Origin: Lachnospiraceae bacterium UBA4260
GTDB lineage: Bacteria > Bacillota > Clostridia > Lachnospirales > Lachnospiraceae
DNA length: 64,000 bases
Assembly (NCBI GenBank): GCA_002395235.1
Contig: DGWK01000037.1
Location: 1 to 64,000 of the forward strand
Direction of reading: 5' to 3'
The position numbers and the translations under genes were made by a program. A model generated the notes under the pieces. That model was not told the origin of the DNA and ran no database searches. It saw nothing but the letters and a program-made list of their open reading frames with translations. This document shows positions 53,055-62,970 of the stretch, piece after piece (within the stretch, counting starts at the first letter, position 1; the number at the start of each line of letters is the position of its first letter).

Positions 53055-54884
53055 TCAGTTTCCTGAATCAAGTTTGAGTACGTTCATGAAGGCTTCCTTC
53101 GGAATCTCTACGTTTCCGACGATCTGCATTCTCTTCTTTCCTTCTTTCTGCTTCTCCAGCAATTTCTTCTTTCGGGAAATGTCGCCGCCGTAGCACTTGG
53201 CCAGGACGTCTTTGCGCAGCTGGCGCACTGTCTCTCGGGCGATGACGCGTCCGCCCACCGCTGCCTGGATCGGCACGTCGAAGAGCTGTCTCGGGATCTC
53301 TTCTTTGAGCTTCTCGCACATCTTGCGGCCGCGGTCATAGGCGCCCGCCGCATGGACGATGAAGGAGAGCGCGTCGACAGGCTCCTTATTCACAAGGATG
53401 TCCATCTTGACCAGTTCGCTGGTCTCGTATCCCTTGAGGTCGTAGTCGAAGGAAGCGTAGCCTCTGGATCTGGACTTGAGGGCATCGAAGAAGTCGTAAA
53501 TGATCTCATTGAGCGGCAGCTCGTATTTGAGGATCGCGCGGGTCTCTTCGATGTATTCGGTGTCCAGATAGCGGCCGCGGCGCTCCTGGCACAGCTGCAT
53601 GATGGAGCCGATGAACTCGGTGGTCACCATGATCTCAGCGCTCACGATGGGCTCTTCCATGTGCTCTATTTTGGCGGGATCGGGGAGGTTGGACGGGTTG
53701 GTCAGTTCGATCATGGTCCCATCCGTCTTGTAGACCTTGTAGACAACGCCGGGCGCCGTCGAGATCAGGTCGAGGTCGTACTCTCTCTCCAGTCTTTCCA
53801 GAATGACTTCCATGTGCAGAAGGCCGAGGAATCCGCAGCGGAAGCCGAAGCCCAGTGCCAGGGATGTCTCCGGCTCGAAGAAGAGCGACGCGTCGTTGAG
53901 CTGGAGTTTTTCCAGCGCATCGCGCAGATCCGGATACTTGGCGCTGTCCGCGGGATAAAGGCCGCAGTAGACCATGGGCTGGGCTTTTTTATAGCCGGGG
54001 AGGGGCTCCGCGCAGGGGCGGGCGTGCTCCGTGACTGTGTCGCCGACGCGGGCGTCCTTGATGTTTTTGATAGAGGCCGTGAAATAGCCGACCTGGCCCG
54101 CTGCCAGCTCGTCACAGGGGATGAACTGACCGGGTCCGAAGTAGCCGACTTCGACGACTTCCGCCGTGGCGCCGGTCGCCATCATACGAACGGTCATTCC
54201 TTTGCGGATCAGGCCCTCGCGGATACGGCAGAACACGATGACTCCCCGATAGGAGTCATATAGGGAATCGAAAATCAGGGCCTGCAGAGGCGCCTGGGCG
54301 TCCCCCTCAGGTGCGGGGATCTTGGCGACGACTGCTTCCAGTACATCCTCGATGCCGATGCCCTGTTTGGCCGAGATCAGAGGGGCGTCCTCCGCCTCGA
54401 TTCCGATGACGTCCTCGATCTCCTGCTTGACCTCCTCCGGCATGGCGCTGGGCAGGTCGATCTTGTTGATCACGGGAAAGACATCCAGATCATGCTCCAG
54501 AGCAAGGTAGACATTGGCGAGGGTCTGCGCCTGGATGCCCTGTGTGGCGTCCACCACCAGGATCGCGCCGTCGCAGGCAGCCAGAGACCGGCTCACCTCA
54601 TAGTTGAAGTCCACATGACCGGGCGTGTCGATCAGGTTGAAGATGTACTCCACGCCGTCTTTTGCCTTGTAGATAAGACGCACCGCCTGGCTCTTGATCG
54701 TGATCCCGCGCTCGCGCTCCAGGTCCATGTTGTCCAGGACCTGGTCCTGCATCTCACGGCTGGTGAGAAGACCGGTCCGCTCGATCATGCGGTCCGCCAG
54801 CGTCGACTTGCCGTGGTCGATGTGGGCCACAATGCAGAAATTTCTGGTCCTCTCCCTTATGCTGTCGTAATGATTTGATGCCAT
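53055..54884 (-). CDS. lepA: Elongation factor 4 (LepA)
   Basis: This 609-aa translational GTPase back-translocates or assists ribosomes. G motifs are AHIDHGKST (G1), RERGITI (G2), DTPGH (G3) and NKIDLP (G4). EF-G-like domains II, III and V and the LepA-specific C-terminal domain (KCYGGDISRKKKLLEKQKEGKKRM) follow. Length fits the family (about 600). The ATG at 54884 has AAAGGAAAA upstream. Confidence 0.98.
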   Translation of the reverse strand: MASNHYDSIRERTRNFCIVAHIDHGKSTLADRMIERTGLLTSREMQDQVLDNMDLERERGITIKSQAVRLIYKAKDGVEYIFNLIDTPGHVDFNYEVSRSLAACDGAILVVDATQGIQAQTLANVYLALEHDLDVFPVINKIDLPSAMPEEVKQEIEDVIGIEAEDAPLISAKQGIGIEDVLEAVVAKIPAPEGDAQAPLQALIFDSLYDSYRGVIVFCRIREGLIRKGMTVRMMATGATAEVVEVGYFGPGQFIPCDELAAGQVGYFTASIKNIKDARVGDTVTEHARPCAEPLPGYKKAQPMVYCGLYPADSAKYPDLRDALEKLQLNDASLFFEPETSLALGFGFRCGFLGLLHMEVILERLEREYDLDLISTAPGVVYKVYKTDGTMIELTNPSNLPDPAKIEHMEEPIVSAEIMVTTEFIGSIMQLCQERRGRYLDTEYIEETRAILKYELPLNEIIYDFFDALKSRSRGYASFDYDLKGYETSELVKMDILVNKEPVDALSFIVHAAGAYDRGRKMCEKLKEEIPRQLFDVPIQAAVGGRVIARETVRQLRKDVLAKCYGGDISRKKKLLEKQKEGKKRMQIVGNVEIPKEAFMNVLKLDSGN

Positions 54885-54943
54885 ATATGTAACGTTTTCC
54901 TTTCTTCCTGAGGCTACGGGCGGCAGTCCGCCGCCCTGCGCGC

Positions 54944-57685
54944 TCAGCTGTTCTCGTTGATATAGATCTGCACTCTGCTCTGGATGACGCCCGCTACGTC
55001 TCTCGCGCTCTTTTGACCTGCGAAGAAAGCTGCGGACTCCTCTACGATAATATTTTCGATGCTGGAGTCATAGTAAGCTTCCGTGCTCAGTGACTTCAGG
55101 AATGTGTAGAGCTGATCCACTTCCGTGTCAGAGATCCTGGGCAGTTCGATATTTTCACCGCCAATGTTCATGACCACGTGGTCCTCGACGCGGTTTCCGT
55201 TCTCATCTGTGTAGTAGAGCGGCTCCATGGCAGTATTGGCCATCTTGTCCAATGCGTCGATGCTGACGGGCCAATACATGCTCACAGAATCCTGGTAATC
55301 GTCGAGAAGGAACCTGCGCACGAAGCTCCAGCAGGCGTCTTTGTTCTCGGAGGACGCGTTGACCGCGATCTCCAGCTGCGGGAAGATTGTCGCCGTTCCC
55401 GGCTTCGGGGAAGGGAACCCGGCCAAGGTGATGTCCGTTCCGAAAACGCCATAGCGAAGATTGACATACTCGTCAAAGGATCCCACTGCTTCCCTTGTGA
55501 ACAGTGCCTTGCCGCTTCTGTAGAAGGCGGTGGTGTCCTCCTGATACTTGCTCTCGTCGATTTTTTCAGGGAACTGGCCGATGAACTCAAGGAGCTGTAT
55601 GAATTCGTCGGAGTCGAACCGGCATTCCGATTTCTCCCAGTCAATGAACTGGTCGCCGCACATCTCCAGGGCGGAATAGAGGACATCCTTCTGCGTGGCC
55701 ACGCCGAAGATCAGTTCAGGCTCTACCCCTTTCTGCTGGGCGATCTGCTTCACCAGATCGATCGTAAATCCGGATCCGTCTCCGATGTCCTCGGTCTTTC
55801 CTACGATCGAGTTCACGAAGAAGGAAGGGATGACCGCGTACATCTTTCCGTCCGTCTTGAAGGCGTCAAATACATTCGTGAGGTATTCTCTGCCGGCGAT
55901 CTCTTCGTCGGCTTCCATGTAGGGCGTGAGATCCTCGAAGACGCCCTTGTTGATATAACTCTTGATCGGCATGACCGCCGAGAGGACCATGATATCCGGC
56001 GCGTTTCCGGACGCGATGTCCGTGTTGAGCCTTGTCAGGCCTTCCGATCCCGTCTCCCCGTTGTACTGCGCGTAATCCACGATACTGACTCGCACGTCCT
56101 GGCTCTGCTTATTGAAGGCGAAGACCTGCTTGCGCACCTCGTAGTCCAGATAGTAGCTGCCCAGTGTGATCGTCTTGCGGTTTGCGACGACTTCGGGATC
56201 CACTTTCCCAAGGGATACGACCATATTGTTTCCGACGAGATCCGCGACAATCGCCGCATATTGGGAATCCTCCATCTCAACAAAACCGGTCATCGCCGTG
56301 ATGTCCATATCGGAATCCACGAAGTCCACGACCTTGACGACCTCGGAGCCGTCCAGGTTCATTCCGTACACCGCATTGGTGCCGGCCAGATACAGCTGAT
56401 AGCTGTGTCCCGGGAACAGGAAGGTCGCCCCGATCTCCGAAGGGATGGGATAGGTATTGCCCAGAGCTCCTGTCTTTGTATCTACTACTGCGATCTCCTC
56501 GCCGCTGCCACCATAGGAAAGAATGGCGACCGTGCCGTCCTCCAGCACATAGGGCGTGGCGCTCCGCACCATCGCATCCGTACTGATGTTCCTGATGAAA
56601 GATCCGTCCGCGCTGCTGTACAGGTCAAGTCCCGCGGAAGTGCTGACAACCAGACCTTCGCTGCTGTAAGCGAGGTTATTTACGAAATACTCCGCTTCCG
56701 CGCCTTCGGAAGCCTTGGCGGGCGCTGACCACAGCTCCTGCCCTTCCGGCGTAATACAGCTCAAAACATAGACCGCCTCGCCCTCTCCGACCATTTCGGA
56801 GGGGTCGACTTCCTGGACATCTTCCACAACAAGTTTGTTCTCTCCGTCGGTTACATCGGGGTCGTCTTTGAATTCATCCGCGGGAGATGTGATCCCTTCC
56901 GTGGACTCCTCCTGCAGAGCAGGGTCATTGGTCGGAGAATCTTCGCCGTTTGACACAAATTCCTCGATGTTTTCCGCACCGGGTCCTGCACTTCCGGCTG
57001 TATCCTCCTCGACGGCCACGTCGGGCCCCGTTGCCTCTCCGGTCTCCTCGTAAGCGCCGGCAGGTCCCTGCGCGTCAGCTTCTTCTTCCATTTCGTTGAC
57101 GGGTGCGTTCTCCGCATCCTCAAGTTCCTCGACCGGAGCTGCGGCCGTGGCGCCGCCGGGACCTTCTTCCGGGACAGGTCCCTCCTCAGTTACAGGACCT
57201 TCCTCCGTTGCTGGGCCTTCCGTGCCCGGGCCTTCTTCCGTACCGACATAGGCCGCCGAATCGCCGTCATAGGAGACCCTGGCGATATAGTAATTGCCGT
57301 CGTCGCCAAAGCTCATGGAGATCACATCCTGCATGCCGCTGCCGATGAGCATGTTGTATTGAAGATCCGATCCGTCCGGATTAAAGTTCATCAGCACATG
57401 GCTTCCGGAGTCCGAGCTGCCGAGGGAATACCCTGTCGCGTACAGGCGGCCGTCTTTGAAGGCAAGACTGTCCACGTTGATGTCATTCAGAAACCCTTCT
57501 TCCTCATCTTCAAGAACGATCTGCTGGGAGCTGTACACGCAGTCAACATTTACTGCTGTGCCTGCTCCGCCCTGGGGATCTTTTGCCCCGCCGCTGCTAC
57601 TGCTGCTCGCTCCTCCGCAGGCCGTCATTGTCAGTGCCAGCACTGCTGCCGTCGCCGCGCTGATCATCCTGGTAATTCGTCTCAT
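54944..57685 (-). CDS. Very large extracellular solute-binding lipoprotein
   Basis: This 913-aa lipoprotein has lipobox LTMTAC (Cys23). Residues about 35-450 look like a beta-propeller-like sensor region (repeated SFGDDGNYYIARV, AVVDTKTGALGN-type strands). It is interrupted by a long Glu/Pro/Gly spacer (about 135-280, with repeated TEEGP units). Residues about 490-913 match ABC family 1 solute-binding proteins (DIASGNAPDIMVL, GKMYAVIPSF). The usual protein is about 430 aa, so the N-terminal half is an addition. The ATG has AGAAAGGCGG upstream and lies 89 bp inside the preceding gene. With two permeases in the operon it probably binds an oligosaccharide or similar solute; the substrate is unknown. 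Confidence 0.88.
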   Translation of the reverse strand: MRRITRMISAATAAVLALTMTACGGASSSSSGGAKDPQGGAGTAVNVDCVYSSQQIVLEDEEEGFLNDINVDSLAFKDGRLYATGYSLGSSDSGSHVLMNFNPDGSDLQYNMLIGSGMQDVISMSFGDDGNYYIARVSYDGDSAAYVGTEEGPGTEGPATEEGPVTEEGPVPEEGPGGATAAAPVEELEDAENAPVNEMEEEADAQGPAGAYEETGEATGPDVAVEEDTAGSAGPGAENIEEFVSNGEDSPTNDPALQEESTEGITSPADEFKDDPDVTDGENKLVVEDVQEVDPSEMVGEGEAVYVLSCITPEGQELWSAPAKASEGAEAEYFVNNLAYSSEGLVVSTSAGLDLYSSADGSFIRNISTDAMVRSATPYVLEDGTVAILSYGGSGEEIAVVDTKTGALGNTYPIPSEIGATFLFPGHSYQLYLAGTNAVYGMNLDGSEVVKVVDFVDSDMDITAMTGFVEMEDSQYAAIVADLVGNNMVVSLGKVDPEVVANRKTITLGSYYLDYEVRKQVFAFNKQSQDVRVSIVDYAQYNGETGSEGLTRLNTDIASGNAPDIMVLSAVMPIKSYINKGVFEDLTPYMEADEEIAGREYLTNVFDAFKTDGKMYAVIPSFFVNSIVGKTEDIGDGSGFTIDLVKQIAQQKGVEPELIFGVATQKDVLYSALEMCGDQFIDWEKSECRFDSDEFIQLLEFIGQFPEKIDESKYQEDTTAFYRSGKALFTREAVGSFDEYVNLRYGVFGTDITLAGFPSPKPGTATIFPQLEIAVNASSENKDACWSFVRRFLLDDYQDSVSMYWPVSIDALDKMANTAMEPLYYTDENGNRVEDHVVMNIGGENIELPRISDTEVDQLYTFLKSLSTEAYYDSSIENIIVEESAAFFAGQKSARDVAGVIQSRVQIYINENS

Positions 57686-59336
57686 ACTCTACCGCCTTTC
57701 TGTTCTCGGGGATTCTCTCAAAGGGAGTAAGGCCCTTATCTTCCAGTCTGCCCGGATCCGCGCTGTCTTTTGCCGCCGGAGTCTGTGAGGAACCGCCGGC
57801 CGCTTCGGCAGAAGCCGCCTGATCCGCTTTCGTCTCCTTCCCGGATGCCTTCTCAGAATCGGAAGGTTCCCGGTCAGAGAGGTCCTCAGACTGTTCTTTT
57901 TCCCTGTAGTACTCGGGATATCTCTTTCTCGACTGTCTCTCGTAGACGCTGTCCTGCAGGCTCTGAATGCCTCCCATGAGCGTCCAGCTCTTATGCCTGT
58001 ACCAGTGGATGATCATCCACACAAGGAGCAGGATCGCCAAAGCGATCAGAATGCATTCCAGCAGGAACAGAGCCGCGAAGATCGTCTCCCATCCGATCGC
58101 CACATTTTCCCAATAGGGATAGCGCACCGCTGCCGTCCGCATGCCCAGAAGGGGAAATTCCCGAATGTCCTTCACAAGGTTTCGGATCCCGAAGCGGTTC
58201 GTGTTGTCCACGACGATCGCTCCCGTCTCCTCTCCCAGTGCCTTTTTGAGAATGGCTGCCGCATATCCTTCGACCGGATCGGGCATCACGATCTCATAGG
58301 CCGTGATCATTCCCGTGTCTTTATAATTGGTGTTGGTGGTCCCTACATTTTCGTTGTTGTGCGTCTCATCCGGGACCGTTCCCTGCTCGTCTCCCGTTCC
58401 CGACTGGGATGCCTCGCCGGATCCGGCAGCACTGCCGCTGCCCGTATCCGAGCCCGTGCCCGTTCCGGAACCGCTGTCCGTCTCCGAACCGGAATCTGAG
58501 CTGGAATCCGTCTCTGAACCCGCAGCCGAGCCCGCATCCGTATCGGCCTCCGGAGGCGCCTCATTTTCGGAAGCCAGCGCCAGGCCGGTGACCGCCGCAG
58601 GTCTCGCGGCAGAGCCGGGAACTCCACCCGCCGCCGCGCTCTGCCCGGCCGAATCGGATCCGTTTCCGGAGCCGCCGTACTGCAGAAGCGTTTTATATTG
58701 CACAAAGACTACGTAATCAGGGAGCCCCGCCTTCTGATAGAGGCTTCCCTGGGGCTTTTCATATACGCCCGCGATGCGCAGGTGCATGTCCTGGACGCGC
58801 ACCGTCCTGCCTTCCACATTGAAGGCGCCGAACAACTTCCAGGCCGTCTCCTGATCCAGAAGGATCTCGTCCTTCATGACCGAATCGGGAAGGTAGTAGG
58901 TTCCGGCTGACAGCTTCAGGGGATGGAAGGTGAAAAAAGCGCCTCCCGTACCGACAGCCTCCACCGTCACTGTTTTGCTCCCCGCTGCGAGCGTCAGGCT
59001 CCCGACTCCGCTGTAGCAGTCCTGCCACAGTTTGGCGTCCTCTCCTTCCGCCGTCAGTTTGATCGAATCCTGGGCCAGAGCGGTATGGATCTTGTATTCC
59101 AGCCCCTGGATGTCCTCTTCTTTCATCGCCTCCGACATCGGCATAAAGGCGCTCACCTGCGCGCAGGTCTGCTCCGCGCCCCACCGAGACGCCTCTCTCT
59201 GGTCCTCAAATTCGAGGGCCTTGAGGAGCCTGAAGCCGTGGATGGCACCCGCCGTAAGAAGAAGGATCACGCAGACCTTGAGAGCGGTCTTCTTCCACGG
59301 CGTTATGCCGCGGCGCTTTTTCTTCTTTCGGATCAC
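57597..59336 (-). CDS. MacB periplasmic-core-like membrane protein
   Basis: This 579-aa protein has one N-terminal membrane helix (about 17-37) and an extracytoplasmic domain resembling the MacB_PCD fold (about 40-230, LLDQETAWKLFGAFNVEGRTV in pieces). A Gly/Ser/Asp low-complexity stretch follows (about 255-320), then a second membrane helix (about 432-460) and a charged cytoplasmic tail. It lacks the four-helix FtsX permease layout, so it is a partial MacB-like protein. The start is GTG overlapping the HlyD-like gene stop (GTGA). Its 3' end overlaps the solute-binding gene by 89 bp. Function is unknown. Confidence 0.75.
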   Translation of the reverse strand: MIRKKKKRRGITPWKKTALKVCVILLLTAGAIHGFRLLKALEFEDQREASRWGAEQTCAQVSAFMPMSEAMKEEDIQGLEYKIHTALAQDSIKLTAEGEDAKLWQDCYSGVGSLTLAAGSKTVTVEAVGTGGAFFTFHPLKLSAGTYYLPDSVMKDEILLDQETAWKLFGAFNVEGRTVRVQDMHLRIAGVYEKPQGSLYQKAGLPDYVVFVQYKTLLQYGGSGNGSDSAGQSAAAGGVPGSAARPAAVTGLALASENEAPPEADTDAGSAAGSETDSSSDSGSETDSGSGTGTGSDTGSGSAAGSGEASQSGTGDEQGTVPDETHNNENVGTTNTNYKDTGMITAYEIVMPDPVEGYAAAILKKALGEETGAIVVDNTNRFGIRNLVKDIREFPLLGMRTAAVRYPYWENVAIGWETIFAALFLLECILIALAILLLVWMIIHWYRHKSWTLMGGIQSLQDSVYERQSRKRYPEYYREKEQSEDLSDREPSDSEKASGKETKADQAASAEAAGGSSQTPAAKDSADPGRLEDKGLTPFERIPENRKAVEYETNYQDDQRGDGSSAGTDNDGLRRSEQQ

Positions 59337-60739
59337 TGCTGCACATCCTCCGCAAGCCGCACCTGCATACCGGCGGAAACCGGTTTGGTGGTGGTCGTGA
59401 TGACATATTCATAGCCGCTGAGCGATCCCGAGATCGCGGTCAGCAGGTCGTCGCTGTCAAGTACCTGCACATCCACTCTGGTGGCGATATATCTGTTTCC
59501 GAGAGGGCTCTCTTTGCTGCTCACGATCAGGATAAACTTGCCGTTGTTGTCCTCTCTCACCGCGTTGTTGGGAACCGTCAGGTCATAAGACTTGGTGTTC
59601 TCGCCGACGCTGAGCTGTATGGTCTCGCCCGCTTCCACTTCCGGGCTCTGAATCTCAAATTTCAATATTTTGCTGCCGGAGCTATCGGAAGGATCCGCCG
59701 TGATGCTGGACAGCGTAGCCTTAAACTCGGAATAGGCCCACTCGTTCTGGGGCTTGGCCTCCATGCCGACCTTGAGCATCTGCGCCTGCTCTTTGGTACA
59801 GGTGAAGCTCACGGTCATTCCCTTGCCTTCCGGCTGGATCACGGCCGCCGTAGTGTCCGAAGAGGTGGTGTCCCCTCCGTTATAGGCAATAGAGACGATG
59901 GTGCCGGCGATCGGAGCCTTCACCGTGGCTCCCTTCTCCGCCTTCTCGAGCTTCTCTACTTTGGCCTGTGCGGTTTCCATGGTCTTCTGAAGCTCTTTGA
60001 GCTCGAGCTCCGCCTGAATGCTCTTGATGGTGGCGTCCTTCTCGTTGGTCGCCCTGGTCAGCTCCGCCTCCGTCTCCGCCTTATAGGCCTGGGCGTCCGC
60101 CAGCTTCTTGGCGTCCCGCGCGGCCTTCTCCGCCGCCGCCGTGTCGCCCAGACCCGAAGTGTCCGACGCGCCGCTGAGCCTCTGCACTGCCAGCCCCGCT
60201 TCCGTGTCTTCTTCGAGTGCGTCCTCGTAATCGGAATTGACCTCGTCGAGTCTCTCCTGCATCTCATCTTCGGTCAGGTACTCGCCGTTTCGGATCCGCT
60301 CCACCGCCTCATTGGTCAGGTCGCCGCTGAAGAGCGCCTTCTGGAAGGCCGCCTTGGCGTCGTTATATTCCTTCCTGGCTTCCTTGAGTTCCTCGGACTC
60401 CGCGTCCTCCAGCTCGAAGAGCACGTCGTCTTTCTTGACCACGTCCCCGACTTTGACGTTGACCGCCGAGATCACTCTGGCGTTGGGCGCTTTCACGCTG
60501 TAGGGGTCCTCGACCTCCGCCACGCCCGATCCTCTGACTTTGGGCGTGATATTGCCCTGCTGCACATACTGCGTCGCCACCTGCGGGAGCGAATAATTCA
60601 TGATCGTATTGGAGAAAAAGGTCAGGATCAGCATAATGGTGAGAAAAGCGATGGCTATGTTCTTGAGCCAGTCTCTTCTCGCCGCGCTCCGCTCCATCCT
60701 GTATTGTTCCCTGTTCTGCTTATCTTCGATTTCGTACAT
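59333..60739 (-). CDS. HlyD/RND-type adaptor (membrane fusion) protein
   Basis: This protein of 468 aa has one membrane helix (about 27-47), a beta-barrel/lipoyl half (SVKAPNARVISAVNVKVGDVVKK, in pieces) and a long alpha-helical hairpin (about 110-260). The second lipoyl half is KAPIAGTIVSIAYNGG. I chose the ATG at 60739, which has GAGGTGG 7 nt upstream, over a TTG two codons earlier. Adaptors of this kind normally work with MacB-type exporters, which fits the next gene. No ATPase gene lies in the window part of this operon. Confidence 0.88.
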   Translation of the reverse strand: MYEIEDKQNREQYRMERSAARRDWLKNIAIAFLTIMLILTFFSNTIMNYSLPQVATQYVQQGNITPKVRGSGVAEVEDPYSVKAPNARVISAVNVKVGDVVKKDDVLFELEDAESEELKEARKEYNDAKAAFQKALFSGDLTNEAVERIRNGEYLTEDEMQERLDEVNSDYEDALEEDTEAGLAVQRLSGASDTSGLGDTAAAEKAARDAKKLADAQAYKAETEAELTRATNEKDATIKSIQAELELKELQKTMETAQAKVEKLEKAEKGATVKAPIAGTIVSIAYNGGDTTSSDTTAAVIQPEGKGMTVSFTCTKEQAQMLKVGMEAKPQNEWAYSEFKATLSSITADPSDSSGSKILKFEIQSPEVEAGETIQLSVGENTKSYDLTVPNNAVREDNNGKFILIVSSKESPLGNRYIATRVDVQVLDSDDLLTAISGSLSGYEYVITTTTKPVSAGMQVRLAEDVQQ

Positions 60740-60774
60740 AAACAAACCACCTCATAAAGTGACGACCCGGCTCA

Positions 60775-61839
60775 TCATTCCTTGATGCCGCCCTGATACA
60801 ATATTCCTTCCACCAGATATTCTTCCCCGTACAGGAAGAAGAGCATGGGAAGGACCATATAGATGACTGCCACCGCGAACGCGAGCGAGATCTCTCCCGC
60901 GTTGATCCTGGAAAGAAATACGGACAGCGGGTACATCTCCTCGTTGTCCAGCAGGATCAGCGGCTGCTCGACCATGTTCCAGTAGTCGATAAAGATCAAA
61001 ATGGCGATCGACGCAAGTCCCCCTCTGCAGATCGGCATACAGATCTGCGTGAAGATCTGCCACTCGCCGGCCCCGTCAATGGCGGCCGCCTCGTAGAGCG
61101 AGTAGGGAATCCTGCGCATGTATTTCGTCAGCATGTAGACCGCAAACGGCGAGAATATGCCGGGCAGCCAGATCGCCCATCTCGTTCCTATGATCCCCAG
61201 CTCGGATGATACCATAAAGTTGGGCACCAGTGTTACCTGATAAGGCATCAGCATGAGCACTATATATAAGAAGAAAATCAGCTGCTTTACCTTTCCCCGG
61301 TACCTGGCGAACCCGAAGGAGGCCAGCGAAGCGACCAGGAGCTGGAAGACCACGATCGGCACGACATAGATCACCGAATTCCAGAATTTCATCAGGTATT
61401 CCGGGCTCTTGAAAAGCACGGTTGCGTACTGGCTGAAAGTGACCATGTCCGGAATGAACTTGAGGTTGACCACCTCCGAGACGAACACTTTGCCGCCCGA
61501 GGTGTTCTGCGCGAAGATCGCGCCGTAGTTGGCGTTGATCTCCGAGGCTGTCATGAAGGAGTTCGTGAAGGTGAGCACCGTCGGCATCAGGAACAGGAAG
61601 GCAAAAAATACAGCCACCAGCGTTCTTCGAAACGCCTGCCTGCCCTCCGCCCTTCTTCTGTCGCTGATCGCGTCGTACTCCCTGTACTTCTCGCGGCTCG
61701 CTTTTTCCTTCTTGTCTTTTCTGTCCCTGACTTCTATTTCTTTCGGGGCAGCCTTTGGGGCTTCGGTCTTTTTTGGCTCTATTTCAGTATTCTTTTTATC
61801 TGCGGTGTTTTCGCTTTTTTTCTTTCTAAAAATACCCAT
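60775..61839 (-). CDS. ABC transporter permease, MalG/CUT1 type
   Basis: This 354-aa permease has six membrane helices and the EAA loop YEAAAIDGAGEWQIFTQICMP (in pieces), which contacts the ATPase. A highly charged N-terminal extension of about 80 aa (KKKSENTADKKN) precedes the first helix. It follows the partner permease by 6 bp and probably forms the importer with it and the solute-binding lipoprotein. Confidence 0.93.
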   Translation of the reverse strand: MGIFRKKKSENTADKKNTEIEPKKTEAPKAAPKEIEVRDRKDKKEKASREKYREYDAISDRRRAEGRQAFRRTLVAVFFAFLFLMPTVLTFTNSFMTASEINANYGAIFAQNTSGGKVFVSEVVNLKFIPDMVTFSQYATVLFKSPEYLMKFWNSVIYVVPIVVFQLLVASLASFGFARYRGKVKQLIFFLYIVLMLMPYQVTLVPNFMVSSELGIIGTRWAIWLPGIFSPFAVYMLTKYMRRIPYSLYEAAAIDGAGEWQIFTQICMPICRGGLASIAILIFIDYWNMVEQPLILLDNEEMYPLSVFLSRINAGEISLAFAVAVIYMVLPMLFFLYGEEYLVEGILYQGGIKE

Positions 61840-61845
61840 AGTCGG

Positions 61846-62799
61846 TTATTGCTCCAGATCCCTTCCGAACCGGTCCTCCGCGATGAGAAGGATCCCGATC
61901 ACCACCATCATGAAGAGCGCCATGATGATCGCCGCGGAAGAGAGCTTCTGATAGTCCATGGACTGGAATGTATTGTTCATAAAATGCTGCATCATGTACA
62001 GAGAATTATAAGGGTAATCTCCCGTCAGAAGATATACCTCCCTGAAGACCTTGAAGGAATTGATCAGCGACATAATGATAACGAACATTATCGTGGATGA
62101 CAGATAGCGGATCTTGATCATCCAGAAGATCTGCGTCTCGCTCGCGCTCTCCAGTCTTGCCACTTCGATCTGGTCCTTGGGAACGCTTGAGAGTCCCGAC
62201 ATGAACAGGATCATGTTGTAGCCCAGGTTCTTCCACAGAAACAAAAGGACAATGACGATCGGCGCATAGTCCGATTTGAGCCAGTCGATCTTATCGATTC
62301 CGATTCGATTCAGGATCACATTGACGAGACCGTTGTAGTCAAACAACACCTGCCAGACAAGGATCACCGATGCAATGGGCACCATCATGGGACTTAAGAA
62401 GAAGGTCCGGAATAAGCTCTTTAAAGGTATGCGGCTTTCCATGATCACTGCCAGCCACAGTGACAATATAACCGCCAGCGGTACGGCCACCACTGAGAAG
62501 AGGAGCGTATTGCGCGCCGCCAGGGAAAACGCGTTGTTCCCCCAGGTATTGATAAAGTTGCGCAGCCCCACAAATTCATGCTGCACCGGGTTGTTCACTA
62601 CGGAGTAGTAGATGACCACTCCGAACGGCAGTACAAAGAAGAGTCCCACTCCGACCAGACTCGGCAGCAGGTAGACCCAGGAGACTGCCCGTCCCCGCCA
62701 CCTCCGAAGCCTGGCCGATCCGTATTTTCTTTCTTTTCGTGCCTGTGCCGCGTTATCTTTGAGATAGCGGTCTAACGATTTTCCTGCATCACTGCTCAT
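61846..62799 (-). CDS. ABC transporter permease, MalF/UgpA type
   Basis: This permease of about 317 aa has six membrane helices and the EAA loop VARLESASETQIFWMIKIRYL (in pieces). I chose the ATG at 62799 (MSSDAGKSLD), which has TTGGAG upstream; the in-frame ATG at 62844 has no ribosome-binding site. It is the first gene of the operon, after the gpmI terminator. CUT1-type importers usually share a general MsmK-like ATPase encoded elsewhere, which would explain the missing ATPase gene. Confidence 0.92.
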   Translation of the reverse strand: MSSDAGKSLDRYLKDNAAQARKERKYGSARLRRWRGRAVSWVYLLPSLVGVGLFFVLPFGVVIYYSVVNNPVQHEFVGLRNFINTWGNNAFSLAARNTLLFSVVAVPLAVILSLWLAVIMESRIPLKSLFRTFFLSPMMVPIASVILVWQVLFDYNGLVNVILNRIGIDKIDWLKSDYAPIVIVLLFLWKNLGYNMILFMSGLSSVPKDQIEVARLESASETQIFWMIKIRYLSSTIMFVIIMSLINSFKVFREVYLLTGDYPYNSLYMMQHFMNNTFQSMDYQKLSSAAIIMALFMMVVIGILLIAEDRFGRDLEQ

Positions 62800-62877
62800 G
62801 AAAGTATCAATCTCCAACAAAGCAAACTTTGGCATATTATGCATATATCAAACTATTTTACCACATTCACGTAAAAA

Positions 62878-62905
62878 GCAGGCAGGAAATTTCGTTCCTG
62901 CCTGC
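62878..62905 (-). terminator. gpmI terminator
   Basis: Perfect 11-bp arms GCAGGCAGGAA and TTCCTGCCTGC are followed on the minus strand by five T residues, about 65 bp after the gpmI stop. Confidence 0.9.
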
Positions 62906-62970
62906 TCTCATATTGTGTATTTTTTGTGAAATTCCGCCTTGATACCGATTAATGGCCGATTTTTCGCCGA

